This document shows positions 16,743-25,056 of a DNA stretch of 64,000 nucleotides, piece after piece (the stretch's first letter is position 1; every line of letters begins with the position of its first letter). The position numbers were made by a program, and so were the translations under genes. The notes beneath the pieces are model-generated. The model was not told the DNA's origin. It saw only the letters and a program-made list of their open reading frames with translations, and searched no databases. This DNA comes from an uncultured Eubacteriales bacterium (GTDB taxonomy: Bacteria; Bacillota; Clostridia; Oscillospirales; Acutalibacteraceae): NCBI GenBank assembly GCA_934630515.1, contig CAKTVV010000003.1, positions 1-64,000 of the forward strand. Direction: 5' to 3'.

Positions 16743-17749
16743 GGGACATCCGCCTCCTTTGCCGGCTCCGCCACCGCCTCGGCGATCGCCGCCACGGCGC
16801 CGCTGGCGGCGAATTCCGCCGCCACCCGAATGGCGCTGACGATGGAGGGGGCTTTCGCATTGCCGTGGGCTTTCACCACCGGCTGGTTGACCCCCAGCAG
16901 CACCGCTCCGCCGTATTCCGACACGTCCAGCTTCTTCTTCAGCGACCGCATCCCCGGCAGCACCAGAGCCGCCCCCAGCTTTGTGCGCAGGGAGGAGGTG
17001 AAGATGCCCTTCATATTCTTCAAAAGCAGCTGAATGGTGCCCTCCATGGATTTCAGCAGCACATTGCCGGAGAAGCCGTCGGATACCACCACATCCGCCA
17101 CGCCACCCGGCACGTCCCGTGCCTCCACGTTGCCGATGAAGTGCAGTCCGCTGTCCCGCAGCAGCCCGAACGCCGCCTGCTGCAGCTCGCCGCCCTTGGT
17201 ATCCTCCGTGCCCACATTGAGCAGTCCCACCGTGGGGGCTGCCTTGTGGAACATACGCTCCATATAGATGCTGCCCATGCGGCCGAACTGCAGCAGCATC
17301 TCCGGGCGGCAATCCGCATTGGCACCGCAATCGATCAGCATAAAGGGGCCGTTGTCCGACGGCAGAATCGGCGCCAGCGCCGGACGGGAGATGCCCTTGA
17401 TCCGTTTGAGAATGAAGGTAGCGCCCATCAGCAGCGCACCGGTGCTGCCGGCGCTGACGATGGCATCCCCCTTACCCTCGCTGAGCAGCCGCAGCCCCAC
17501 CGCCATGGAGCAATCCTTATGCTCCCGCAGCACGCTGCGGGGGTGATCATCCATCCGAATGACGTCGGTGGTATGCACCATTTCAATATGCTCCAGCGAC
17601 AGACTGTTCTCCTGCGCCAGACGGCGCAGCTCCGCCTCGTCCCCGGTCAGCAGAATGTCATAGCCATAGGCAGCCACTGCCTGCACAGCGCCCTTCAGGA
17701 TCTCCAGCGGGGCATGATCGCCGCCATAGGCATCCACAATAATTTTCAT
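16733..17749 (-). CDS. plsX: Phosphate acyltransferase PlsX
   Basis: A 338-aa enzyme converting acyl-ACP to acyl-phosphate for phosphatidate synthesis via PlsY. It opens MKIIVDAYGGDHAPLEILKG and has SAGSTGALLMGATFILKRI, LIDCGANADCRPEMLLQFG and VVSDGFSGNVLLKSMEG, all standard PlsX blocks. It overlaps trmFO upstream by 4 bases and the ACP-like gene downstream by 10. It acts at the membrane surface as a peripheral enzyme. Confidence 0.97.
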   Translation of the reverse strand: MKIIVDAYGGDHAPLEILKGAVQAVAAYGYDILLTGDEAELRRLAQENSLSLEHIEMVHTTDVIRMDDHPRSVLREHKDCSMAVGLRLLSEGKGDAIVSAGSTGALLMGATFILKRIKGISRPALAPILPSDNGPFMLIDCGANADCRPEMLLQFGRMGSIYMERMFHKAAPTVGLLNVGTEDTKGGELQQAAFGLLRDSGLHFIGNVEARDVPGGVADVVVSDGFSGNVLLKSMEGTIQLLLKNMKGIFTSSLRTKLGAALVLPGMRSLKKKLDVSEYGGAVLLGVNQPVVKAHGNAKAPSIVSAIRVAAEFAASGAVAAIAEAVAEPAKEADVPCE

Positions 17750-19071
17750 TGGATCTCTCCGTCCTTTCCCAGATAGAGTGTAAGACTGTCCAGCGCCCGG
17801 GCAGCCAAAGCCGCATACCGGGCTTTTTTATCCCGGATATGAGGCTCGATCGGCGGCAAAATGCCGAAATTCGCCCCCATGGGCTGATAGTGGGCATTCG
17901 GCTCCGCCACATGGCGCTGCAGCGCCCCCAGCATCGTATCGGCGGGCAGCAGCAGCTCTGTCTGCCCCCGCAGCTGGCGCACCGCATTCAGCCCGGCGAT
18001 CAGACCGGAGCCGGCGGACTCCATATACCCCTCCACGCCGGTCATCTGCCCGGCGAACAGCAGCTCCGGGCGGGTCTTTAGATGAAACCCGCCGGTAAGC
18101 AGCCGGGGCGCATCCAAAAAGGTGTTGCGGTGCATCACGCCGTACCGCATGAACTCGGCGTTTTTCAACGCCGGGATCATGCCGAACACCCGCTTCTGTT
18201 CCCCGAATTTCAGATTGGTCTGAAAGCCCACCAGATTATACAAGGTTCCGGCGGCATTTTCGGTGCGCAGCTGCACCACCGCCCAAGGACGGTGTCCCGT
18301 ATGGGGATCCCGCAGACCCACCGGCTTCATCGGTCCGAACCGGGCGGCGTCCACCCCCCGGGACGCCAGCACCTCGATGGGCATACATCCCTCGTAAACG
18401 GTCAGCTGCTCCGGGGTTTCAAACGCATGGAGGGGCGCCCTCTCGGCGCTCACCAGCGCCTCACGAAACGCCTCGTATTCCGCCTTATTCAGCGGACAAT
18501 TGATGTAATCCCCCTCACCGCTCTCCTCCCGGTCATACCGGGAGGCACGGAAAGCGCTGGACATATCCACGCTGTCCGCCGTGACGATGGGAGCGGCGGC
18601 GTCATAAAAGCTCAAGCCCCCGCCGCACAGCCGGGCGATATCCTCCGCCAAGGGCTGGGAGGTCAGCGGTCCGGTGGCGATGACCGTCACCCCGTCGGCG
18701 GGGATCCGGGTCACCTCGCCCTGCCGCACCGTAATGAGCGGATGGGAACGGATCGCCTCCGTCACCCGGGCGGAAAACACATCCCGATCCACCGCCAGCG
18801 CCCCGCCGGCGGGCACGGCGCAGCTCCGGGCAATGGGCACGGTCAGGCTGCCAAGCCGTGCCATCTCCTCTTTCATCAGCCCGGCGGCACTCTCCAACCG
18901 CTGCGCCTTCAAGGAATTGGAGCAGACCAGCTCGGCAAACAGCGGCTGATGATGCGCCGGGGTATATTTCTCCGGCTTCATCTCCCACAGGGTCACCGGC
19001 TCGCCCGCCTGCGCCGCCGCATAGGCAGCCTCGCAGCCTGCCAGCCCCGCCCCGATCACCGTGATCGCCAT
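17746..19071 (-). CDS. trmFO: tRNA uracil-54 C5-methyltransferase TrmFO
   Basis: A 441-aa flavoprotein that makes m5U54 in the T-loop using methylene-THF and FADH2. The N-terminal dinucleotide site is VIGAGLAGCEAAYAAAQAG. Family blocks include LVCSNSLKAQRLESAAGLMK, CMPIEVLASRGVDAARFGPM, VVQLRTEN, NLVGFQTNLKFGEQKRVF and AGQMTGVEGYMESAGSGLIAG split across the FAD site. It follows topA at 21 bases and is coupled to plsX. TrmFO next to topA is the usual Firmicute order. Confidence 0.97.
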   Translation of the reverse strand: MAITVIGAGLAGCEAAYAAAQAGEPVTLWEMKPEKYTPAHHQPLFAELVCSNSLKAQRLESAAGLMKEEMARLGSLTVPIARSCAVPAGGALAVDRDVFSARVTEAIRSHPLITVRQGEVTRIPADGVTVIATGPLTSQPLAEDIARLCGGGLSFYDAAAPIVTADSVDMSSAFRASRYDREESGEGDYINCPLNKAEYEAFREALVSAERAPLHAFETPEQLTVYEGCMPIEVLASRGVDAARFGPMKPVGLRDPHTGHRPWAVVQLRTENAAGTLYNLVGFQTNLKFGEQKRVFGMIPALKNAEFMRYGVMHRNTFLDAPRLLTGGFHLKTRPELLFAGQMTGVEGYMESAGSGLIAGLNAVRQLRGQTELLLPADTMLGALQRHVAEPNAHYQPMGANFGILPPIEPHIRDKKARYAALAARALDSLTLYLGKDGEIQ

Positions 19072-19092
19072 ACTGTTCCTCCGTCCTCTCGC

Positions 19093-21159
19093 TTATTTTT
19101 CGTAGCCGCAGCCCCCGGCAAGGCACACGAATCCGTTGCCCTCCTTGCCTTTTTTGCGGAACAGGGTCTTGCCGCAGCGGGGGCATATCTCCTTAGTCGG
19201 CTCATTCCAAGTGGCAAAATTACACTTCGGATAGGTGCTGCAGCCATAGAACCGCCGCCCCTTCTTGGTTTTCTTCGCCACCAGCGGCTCCCCGCACTTG
19301 GGGCAGACGCCCGGCACCGTCTCCACGATGCGCTTGGTATTCTTGCATTCCGGATAGCCGGGGCAAGCCAAAAACTTTCCGTAGCGCCCGGTCTTGATCA
19401 CCATGCGCCGTCCGCACAGCTCGCAGATCTCGTCGCTCTCCTCCTCCGGCACCTGCACCTTTTGGGAATTCTCATCCGCCGCCTGCAGCGCCTTGGAAAA
19501 ATCGCCGTAGAAGTGATCCAGCACGCTGACCCAGTTTTCCTTGCCGCTCTCTACGTCGTCCAGCTCCTCCTCCATATGGGCGGTAAAATCGATGTCCATG
19601 ATCTGGGGAAATTGCTCCTTCATCAGCGCTGTGACCACCTCGCCCAGCTTCGTGGGCTTCAGGCTCTTGCCCTCCCGCTCCACATATTCGTGGCTGAGAA
19701 TGGTGCTGACCGTAGTGGCATAGGTGGAGGGGCGGCCGATGCCGCTTTCCTCCATGGCTTTGATCAGGGTTGCTTCGTTATACCGGGCGGGGGGCTGGGT
19801 GAAATGCTGGTTGCCCTCCAGCTTGCGGCAGAACAGAGTATCCCCCTCATGAATTTCCGGCAGGGGCTTATTTTCCTCGTCCTTTTCGTCCTGTCCCTCC
19901 ACATAGAGGACCGTATAGCCGTTAAAGCGCACCGTGTAGCCGGATGCCTTGAACAGGTACTCCCCGGCGGTGATATCCACCTGACAGGTATTGCGCACCT
20001 CATCCGCCATCAGGCTCGCCATGAACCGCTCCCAAATGAGCTTATAGAGCTTATACTGATCCGGAGTCAAAGAAGACTTCACCTGCTCCGGAGTCATGGA
20101 GGGCACCGAAGGACGGATCGCCTCATGGGCGTCTTGGGCGTTGTTCTTCTGCTTATATATCCGTGCCTTAGGAGGCAGATAGTCCGCCCCGAAATGCTCC
20201 CGAATATAGGTGTTTCCCGCCTGCCGTGCCTCGTCGGAGATCCGCAGCGAGTCAGTACGCATATAGGTGATCAGACCGGTGGCACCCACGCCCTCGATCT
20301 CTACGCCTTCATACAGCTCCTGCGCCGTTTTCATGGTGCGGCGGGAGGAAAAATTCAGCTTGCGGTTTGCCTCCTGCTGCATGGTGGAGGTAGTGAAGGG
20401 CGGCGCCGGCGACACCTTGCGGGTGCCGGTCTTGACCCCCGACGCCACATAGGTCGCCCCCTGCAGCTGCGCCAGAATGGCGTCTGCCTCCTCCTTGGTC
20501 TTCACCGCCAGCTTACCGGCGGCAGTGCCATAGAATTTTGCCGGGAACTGCCGTCCCTTTTCCGTCACCGACAGCTGGGCATCCAGCGTCCAGTATTCCT
20601 CGCTGACAAAGGCACGGATCTCATTCTCCCGATCCACCACCAGACTCACCGTCACCGACTGTACACGACCAGCCGAGAGACCCTTGCGCACCTTTTTCCA
20701 CAGGAACGGACTGAGCTTATAGCCCACGATGCGATCCAGAACCCGGCGTGCCTGCTGGGCGTTCACCAGATTCATATCCACCGCCCGGGGCTGTCCCATT
20801 CCCGCCTGCACACCGGAACGGGTGATCTCATTAAAGGTCACCCGGCTCTGCTCGTCCAGCGGCATTTTCAGCAGCTGCGCCAGGTGCCAGGCGATCGCCT
20901 CTCCCTCCCGGTCCGGGTCGGTGGCGAGATAGACGCCGTCGCTCTCTGCCGCTGCCGCTTTCAGCTGGCGGATGAGGGCACTTTTCCCGGGGATGTCCAC
21001 ATAGCGGGGCTTAAAGCCATGCTCCACATCCACCCCCAGCAGGGTCTTGGGCAGATCCCGGATGTGCCCCGCCGAGGCGATCACCTCATAGCCGCTGCCC
21101 AGATATTTCTTCACCGTCTTGGCTTTCGCCGGAGACTCCATGATAACCAGTTTCGCCAT
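19093..21159 (-). CDS. topA: DNA topoisomerase I
   Basis: A 688-aa type IA topoisomerase that relaxes negative supercoils. The TOPRIM domain starts at residue 1 (LVIMESPAKAKTVKKYLG) with DPDREGEAIAWHLAQ. The catalytic Tyr lies in LITYMRTDSLRIS near residue 300. Three C4 zinc ribbons close the protein (CELCGRRM...CPGYPEC, CPKCGEPL...CSTYPKC, CPRCGKTLF...CLAGGCGYEK). It follows dprA by 33 bases. Confidence 0.98.
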   Translation of the reverse strand: MAKLVIMESPAKAKTVKKYLGSGYEVIASAGHIRDLPKTLLGVDVEHGFKPRYVDIPGKSALIRQLKAAAAESDGVYLATDPDREGEAIAWHLAQLLKMPLDEQSRVTFNEITRSGVQAGMGQPRAVDMNLVNAQQARRVLDRIVGYKLSPFLWKKVRKGLSAGRVQSVTVSLVVDRENEIRAFVSEEYWTLDAQLSVTEKGRQFPAKFYGTAAGKLAVKTKEEADAILAQLQGATYVASGVKTGTRKVSPAPPFTTSTMQQEANRKLNFSSRRTMKTAQELYEGVEIEGVGATGLITYMRTDSLRISDEARQAGNTYIREHFGADYLPPKARIYKQKNNAQDAHEAIRPSVPSMTPEQVKSSLTPDQYKLYKLIWERFMASLMADEVRNTCQVDITAGEYLFKASGYTVRFNGYTVLYVEGQDEKDEENKPLPEIHEGDTLFCRKLEGNQHFTQPPARYNEATLIKAMEESGIGRPSTYATTVSTILSHEYVEREGKSLKPTKLGEVVTALMKEQFPQIMDIDFTAHMEEELDDVESGKENWVSVLDHFYGDFSKALQAADENSQKVQVPEEESDEICELCGRRMVIKTGRYGKFLACPGYPECKNTKRIVETVPGVCPKCGEPLVAKKTKKGRRFYGCSTYPKCNFATWNEPTKEICPRCGKTLFRKKGKEGNGFVCLAGGCGYEK

Positions 21160-21192
21160 ACTCGGCTCCTTTCCTGTCGCAACCGAACGCCG

Positions 21193-22455
21193 TTATTTTC
21201 GCACATACTGCTGCCCTGCCTGCTGTCCGGCAGCCCCCAGCATCTCCAGCTCGGTCAGCGCCGCCAACAGCGCCGATACCGGCAGCCGGGTCTTCTGCGC
21301 CAGCTCGTCCACCGGACAGGGCGCATCCGTCAGCGTATCCCACACCCGCCGGGCGGTATCCGATGCCGCCGGCGGACAAGCCGCCGTTTCAGCCGCCACG
21401 GCAACCGCTTCCGCCGTCTCCTCCGGCGTCGGCTTTGCCCGGTGCGGGCGGGAGGGCGTTGAGGCGATCCGCTTCTGCTGTGCTTTCCGTTCCCGGCGCA
21501 CCGCACGGGGTGTGGCGGGCATCGGGCGGCGCTGCTCCTGCCGCTCCGCTGTGACGCCTGCCTCCACATCCAGCATACCGGGAAACTGAACCGCATATTC
21601 CTCCAAAATATCGCCCGCACCCCGTACCAGTACAGCGCCGCTGCGGATCTCTTCGTTACAGCCGGCGCCGTGCGGATCCAAAATCGAGGCGGGCAGCGCA
21701 AACACATCCGCTCCCTCCTCCCGGGCGATCCGGGCGGTGATCCGGGCGCCGCTGCGCTGAGGCGTCTGCCCCAGCAGCACACCCTGACTCAGTCCGACCA
21801 TCAAACGGTTGCGGACGGGATAGATGCAATTCGATCGGCAGCCGGGCGGAAACTCGGACACCAGCAGTCCGCCGTGTTGCACCGCCATGCGACGTATATC
21901 CGCACTTTCCGCCGGATAGCTGCCGTTCAGTTCGCACGCCATCACCACAATGGTGGTGCCGCCGACGGACAAGGCGCCCCGGTGAGCGGCTCCGTCGATC
22001 CCCCGGGCACCGCCGCTGACCACGACCATGCCGCCGGCAGCCAGTCCGGCGGCGACAGAAAACGCCTCCCGCTCTCCCGTCGGGGTACAATCCCGGGTAC
22101 CTACCACAGCGATGGAGGGTTCGACATCCAGATCCGGCAATGTGCCGCGGCAATACAGCACCGCCGGACAGCCGCTTGCCAAATGACGCAGCTTGGACGG
22201 ATACAGCGCATCCTCCGGGGTCAGGATCCAATCATCCTTCTGCACGGCACGCTCAAAAATGCGCCGTGCCTCCTCCAGCGAGCGATCCTCCAGCCGCCGG
22301 CACAGCGACTCCGGCAGTCCCTTCTCCCGTATGGTATCCGGAGAGGACTCGTACACCGCCCGTGCCGTCCCGAAAGCATCCAGTAGCCGGTTCATCTGTG
22401 AATCGCCCATAGGCAGCGCCCGGGATAACCAGATCCAGTATATACGGCTGTCCAT
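21193..22455 (-). CDS. dprA: DNA-processing protein DprA
   Basis: A 420-aa protein that protects incoming single-stranded DNA and loads RecA during natural transformation. The Rossmann-like core has SIAVVGTRDCTPTGEREAF, VVSGGARGIDGAAHRGALS, VLLGQTPQRSGARITAR and FALPASILDPHGAGCNEEI. A linker of about 80 residues rich in Arg/Ala/Pro leads to a C-terminal winged helix (VWDTLTDAPCPVDELAQKT). The start at 22455 has GAAAGG nine bases upstream. The dprA-topA-trmFO order is conserved in Firmicutes. No com genes for uptake are in this window. Confidence 0.96.
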   Translation of the reverse strand: MDSRIYWIWLSRALPMGDSQMNRLLDAFGTARAVYESSPDTIREKGLPESLCRRLEDRSLEEARRIFERAVQKDDWILTPEDALYPSKLRHLASGCPAVLYCRGTLPDLDVEPSIAVVGTRDCTPTGEREAFSVAAGLAAGGMVVVSGGARGIDGAAHRGALSVGGTTIVVMACELNGSYPAESADIRRMAVQHGGLLVSEFPPGCRSNCIYPVRNRLMVGLSQGVLLGQTPQRSGARITARIAREEGADVFALPASILDPHGAGCNEEIRSGAVLVRGAGDILEEYAVQFPGMLDVEAGVTAERQEQRRPMPATPRAVRRERKAQQKRIASTPSRPHRAKPTPEETAEAVAVAAETAACPPAASDTARRVWDTLTDAPCPVDELAQKTRLPVSALLAALTELEMLGAAGQQAGQQYVRK

Positions 22456-22510
22456 ATCGCTCATCCTTTCAGCGGTCATTCCAACCGATAGCGCATCCGC
22501 TCCCCGCAGA

Positions 22511-23296
22511 TCACCGGCTCATCTCCCACATCACAATACCGGCTGCCAGCGAAGCATTCAGCGATTCCGCCCGACCGGTCATGGGGATCGTGATCCGCTG
22601 GGCGCACGCCGCCACCGTTTCCGGCCGCAAGCCGTTGCCCTCGTTCCCGATCACACAAAGCGAGCCGGGTCCAAACGCCACCGTCTGCACCGGGCAGACG
22701 TCCGCATCCACCACGCAGGCATACGCCCGCATCCCCCGCTCCTGTAAGGTGTCGATGGTCTCGGGCATCGACACGCCGGTCAGCATAGGCAGCCGGAACA
22801 CGCCCCCCATGCTGCTGCGCAGCACCTTGGGGTTATACACATCGCAGCAGCCGGCGGACAGCACCAGACCGTCCAGACCCAGCGCCTCCGCCGTGCGGAT
22901 CATCGTCCCCAGATTGCCGGGATCCTGTATATCCTCCAGCAGCCCATACCGACCCATGGTATCTATTGTATCCAAACCGAGCGGATTGTCAAGGATTTTT
23001 GCGATACAGAACACCCCCTGCGGGGTGGCAGTATCCGCCATATACTGCGCCAGCTCCGGTGCGATCTCCACCGCCTGCTCCGCCGCTGCCAGCAGCGGCT
23101 GCACCGCAGCGCCGTAGCTTTCCAGCGCCGCCGCCGTATACAGCACCGCCCGCACCGGCAGCCCGGAGGTCAACGCATCCCCGCACAGGCGAGCGCCCTC
23201 CAGCGCAAAGCAGCCGCTCTGCCTGCGCCGCTTGGTCTCCCGGCACAGGCGCCGCCATTCCTTGACCAGCGGATTATCCTTACTGGTTACGATCAA
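22511..23296 (-). CDS. TrmH/SpoU-family RNA 2'-O-methyltransferase
   Basis: A 261-aa SPOUT methyltransferase. The N-terminal substrate-binding domain begins VTSKDNPLVKEWRRLC. The knot motifs are LLEDIQDPGNLGTMIRTAEALGL split at the first loop, then LCVIGNEGNGLRPE and ITIPMTGRAESLNASLAAGI. It probably methylates 23S rRNA or tRNA. The target cannot be decided from sequence. In many Firmicutes this type of gene neighbours infC-rpmI-rplT, as here. Confidence 0.9.
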   Translation of the reverse strand: MIVTSKDNPLVKEWRRLCRETKRRRQSGCFALEGARLCGDALTSGLPVRAVLYTAAALESYGAAVQPLLAAAEQAVEIAPELAQYMADTATPQGVFCIAKILDNPLGLDTIDTMGRYGLLEDIQDPGNLGTMIRTAEALGLDGLVLSAGCCDVYNPKVLRSSMGGVFRLPMLTGVSMPETIDTLQERGMRAYACVVDADVCPVQTVAFGPGSLCVIGNEGNGLRPETVAACAQRITIPMTGRAESLNASLAAGIVMWEMSR

Positions 23297-23521
23297 TTAT
23301 TCCACCTCGTTTTAAGCCTTGATACCATCCTGCATCTGCAGAGCAGACGGCGCCATCCCCTCCGGGCAGCAGCGGATACCCGCAGCCTGTCGCCCCGGCC
23401 GGGCAAGCGTCCTCCCCCCTGCCGGGCGCAGCGGCTCGCCGGAAAAAGCCTCTCATCCGGCACCGGGATAACCGGAGACCGATACGAAACGCCACCAAAG
23501 CACATAGCTTTCACTAAAGCA

Positions 23522-23555
23522 AAATTGCGTCCGCCGGGATGGGCGGGCGCAATTT
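23522..23555 (-). terminator. Terminator of infC-rpmI-rplT
   Basis: On the minus strand, AAATTGCGCCCGCC pairs with GGCGGACGCAATTT, followed by TTGCTTT, eight bases beyond the rplT stop. The roughly 220 bases from here to the methyltransferase start (23296) show no convincing gene. Confidence 0.85.
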
Positions 23556-23563
23556 CATCTTTT

Positions 23564-23917
23564 TTACAGAGCCGCCTTGGCCTTTTCCACCAGAGCGGTG
23601 AAAGCAGCCGCATCGGACACCGCCAGCTCAGCCAGCATCTTGCGGTTGAGGGTGACGCCGGCCTTCTTCAGACCGTTCATGAAGGTGGAGTAGTTCATAC
23701 CGTTCTGCTTCGCCGCCGCATTGATCCGGGCGATCCACAGACGACGGAAATCACGCTTACGCTGTTTCCGACCGATATAAGCATACTGACCGGACTTCAT
23801 CACGGCTTCTTTCGCTGTCTTGAACAGCTTGGACTTAGCACCGTAGTAGCCCTTTGCCAGCTTCAGAACTTTCTTTCTTCTCTTGCGCGTCATCATTGCG
23901 CCTTTAACACGAGCCAT
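23564..23917 (-). CDS. rplT: 50S ribosomal protein L20
   Basis: A 117-aa basic protein that binds 23S rRNA early in 50S assembly and, in many bacteria, represses its own operon. It starts MARVKGAMMTRKRRKKVLKL and contains AYIGRKQRKRDFRRLWI and INAAAKQNGMNYSTFM, all typical. A GGAGGTAAAG Shine-Dalgarno precedes the ATG. It lies 33 bases after rpmI. Confidence 0.98.
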   Translation of the reverse strand: MARVKGAMMTRKRRKKVLKLAKGYYGAKSKLFKTAKEAVMKSGQYAYIGRKQRKRDFRRLWIARINAAAKQNGMNYSTFMNGLKKAGVTLNRKMLAELAVSDAAAFTALVEKAKAAL

Positions 23918-23950
23918 TTTTCTTTACCTCCGTCTCTCGTCCGTTCTCGA

Positions 23951-24148
23951 TTATTTGTAGGGGATCATACGCTTGATCGCCGACAGATTCGTCTTATCCG
24001 CCGCCACCGTCTTACGCAGATTTCTCTTACGCTTGGTCGTTTTCTTGTTGAGGATGTGAGACTTATAGGCATGGCCACGGATCGCCTTGCCGGTCTTGCT
24101 CAGCTTGAAACGCTTTTTCGCACCGCTGTGCGTCTTGATCTTAGGCAT
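23951..24148 (-). CDS. rpmI: 50S ribosomal protein L35
   Basis: A 65-aa Lys/Arg-rich protein: MPKIKTHSGAKKRFKLSKTG at the N-terminus and HILNKKTTKRKRNLRK in the middle, the classic L35 sequence. GGAGG lies upstream of the ATG. It is the middle gene of infC-rpmI-rplT. Confidence 0.98.
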   Translation of the reverse strand: MPKIKTHSGAKKRFKLSKTGKAIRGHAYKSHILNKKTTKRKRNLRKTVAADKTNLSAIKRMIPYK

Positions 24149-24216
24149 ATTGTATGTCCTCCTTAATAACTTTTGTGTAAACAGGCACAGCCGCCTGTAC
24201 GCAACGAAATGAATGA

Positions 24217-24738
24217 TTACTTCGCCGGAGCCTTGGGTGCCAAGAACATCATCATGTTCCGTCCCTCCAGCTTAGCGGGCTTTTCGATCACAGCCAACTC
24301 CGCCAACGCCTCGGCAAACCGCCGCATAGGCTCCAGACCCATCTCCGGATGCGCCATCTCACGCCCCCGGAACCGGATATTGACCTTCACCTTATCGCCG
24401 TGCTGCAGAAACCGGGTCGCCTGCGCCACCTTGGTGTTGAAATCGCCCACGTCGATATTCAGCCCCAGACGAACCTCCTTGATCTCCACCACACGCTGGT
24501 TCTTCCGGGCTTCCTTTTCCTTTTTCGCCTGCTCAAAGCGGTATTTGCCGTAATCCATGATGCGGCATACCGGCGGCTGCGCTGTGGGAGCGATCTTCAC
24601 CAGATCCAGCCCCGCCTCGTCCGCCATGGCCTGCGCATCCCGGGCAGACATCACGCCCAGCTGCGCTCCGTCAGCGCCGATGATACGGAGCTGAGCGTCA
24701 CGGATCTGTTCATTGATCTGCAGTTCCTTTTTGGCTAT
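24217..24738 (-). CDS. infC: Translation initiation factor IF-3, AUA start codon
   Basis: A 173-aa IF-3 with the N domain (KKELQINEQIRDAQLRIIG), a basic linker, and the C domain (RFRGREMAHPEMGLEPM). IF-3 releases 30S subunits and proofreads initiator tRNA and start-codon pairing. The start is ATA at 24738, eight bases after a perfect GGAGGT. No in-frame ATG, GTG or TTG exists nearby, since the preceding codons read TGC TTT CCC. A rare AUN start on infC is the known basis of autoregulation, because IF-3 discriminates against its own start. A leader with an attenuator precedes it. Confidence 0.95.
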   Translation of the reverse strand: MAKKELQINEQIRDAQLRIIGADGAQLGVMSARDAQAMADEAGLDLVKIAPTAQPPVCRIMDYGKYRFEQAKKEKEARKNQRVVEIKEVRLGLNIDVGDFNTKVAQATRFLQHGDKVKVNIRFRGREMAHPEMGLEPMRRFAEALAELAVIEKPAKLEGRNMMMFLAPKAPAK

Positions 24739-24902
24739 GGGAAAGCACCTCCAATCAGAATATACAACAAAAAAGCGGACAGCCACGCTGCCCGCACACC
24801 GCCATACCGACACAGCCCTCCGGCCACCGGTGAAACGACGAATATCGACCCTTTGGAACCAACTCCGGGGGTGAGAGCGGGCAATCGCTCTGCTTCATTT
24901 GC
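24739..24902 (-). promoter_or_regulatory. infC operon leader with transcription attenuator
   Basis: About 164 nt of leader lie between the promoter and the ATA start. Near its end, at 24775-24795, a 9-bp stem (GCGGGCAGC with GCTGTCCGC, GTG loop) is followed by TTTTTTGTTG, a full intrinsic terminator. The rest of the leader is GC-rich and could form a competing fold. This is the layout of ribosomal-protein/IF-3 leaders that terminate early when L20 or IF-3 is in excess. The ligand here is inferred. Confidence 0.8.
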
Positions 24903-24908
24903 GCAATG

Positions 24909-24937
24909 ATTATACCAGCCCTCCGCAAAAATGTCAA
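24909..24937 (-). promoter_or_regulatory. SigA-type promoter of infC-rpmI-rplT
   Basis: On the minus strand: TTGACA (24937-24932), a 17-bp spacer, TATAAT (24914-24909), a perfect consensus pair. Confidence 0.92.
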
Positions 24938-25007
24938 GAGGTTTTTTCGACTTTTTCGCTTTTTCTTTACTTTCCGTCATCGGCGGCGCCGGACCCCGGA
25001 TATACAG

Positions 25008-25040
25008 CACACCCGGCAGGCTCTGCGCCCGCCGGGTGTG
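25008..25040. terminator. GC-rich hairpin downstream of ybbR
   Basis: CACACCCGGC at 25008-25017 and its perfect complement at 25031-25040 enclose a 13-nt loop. It sits 17 bases after the ybbR stop (minus strand). No T-run follows on that side, so it may be a weak or factor-assisted terminator. Confidence 0.45.
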
Positions 25041-25056
25041 TCCTTTATCACACCGA

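Noticed and set aside
18082..21462. Plus-strand open frame of about 1100 codons opposite trmFO and topA
   Set aside because: Same reason: antisense to two conserved enzymes with intact motifs, no ribosome site, no recognisable domain.
23297..23521. Possible small gene or RNA between the methyltransferase and the rplT terminator
   Set aside because: The frames seen have no ribosome site and Gly/Arg-rich nonsense composition. No stable structure beyond short GC repeats is apparent.
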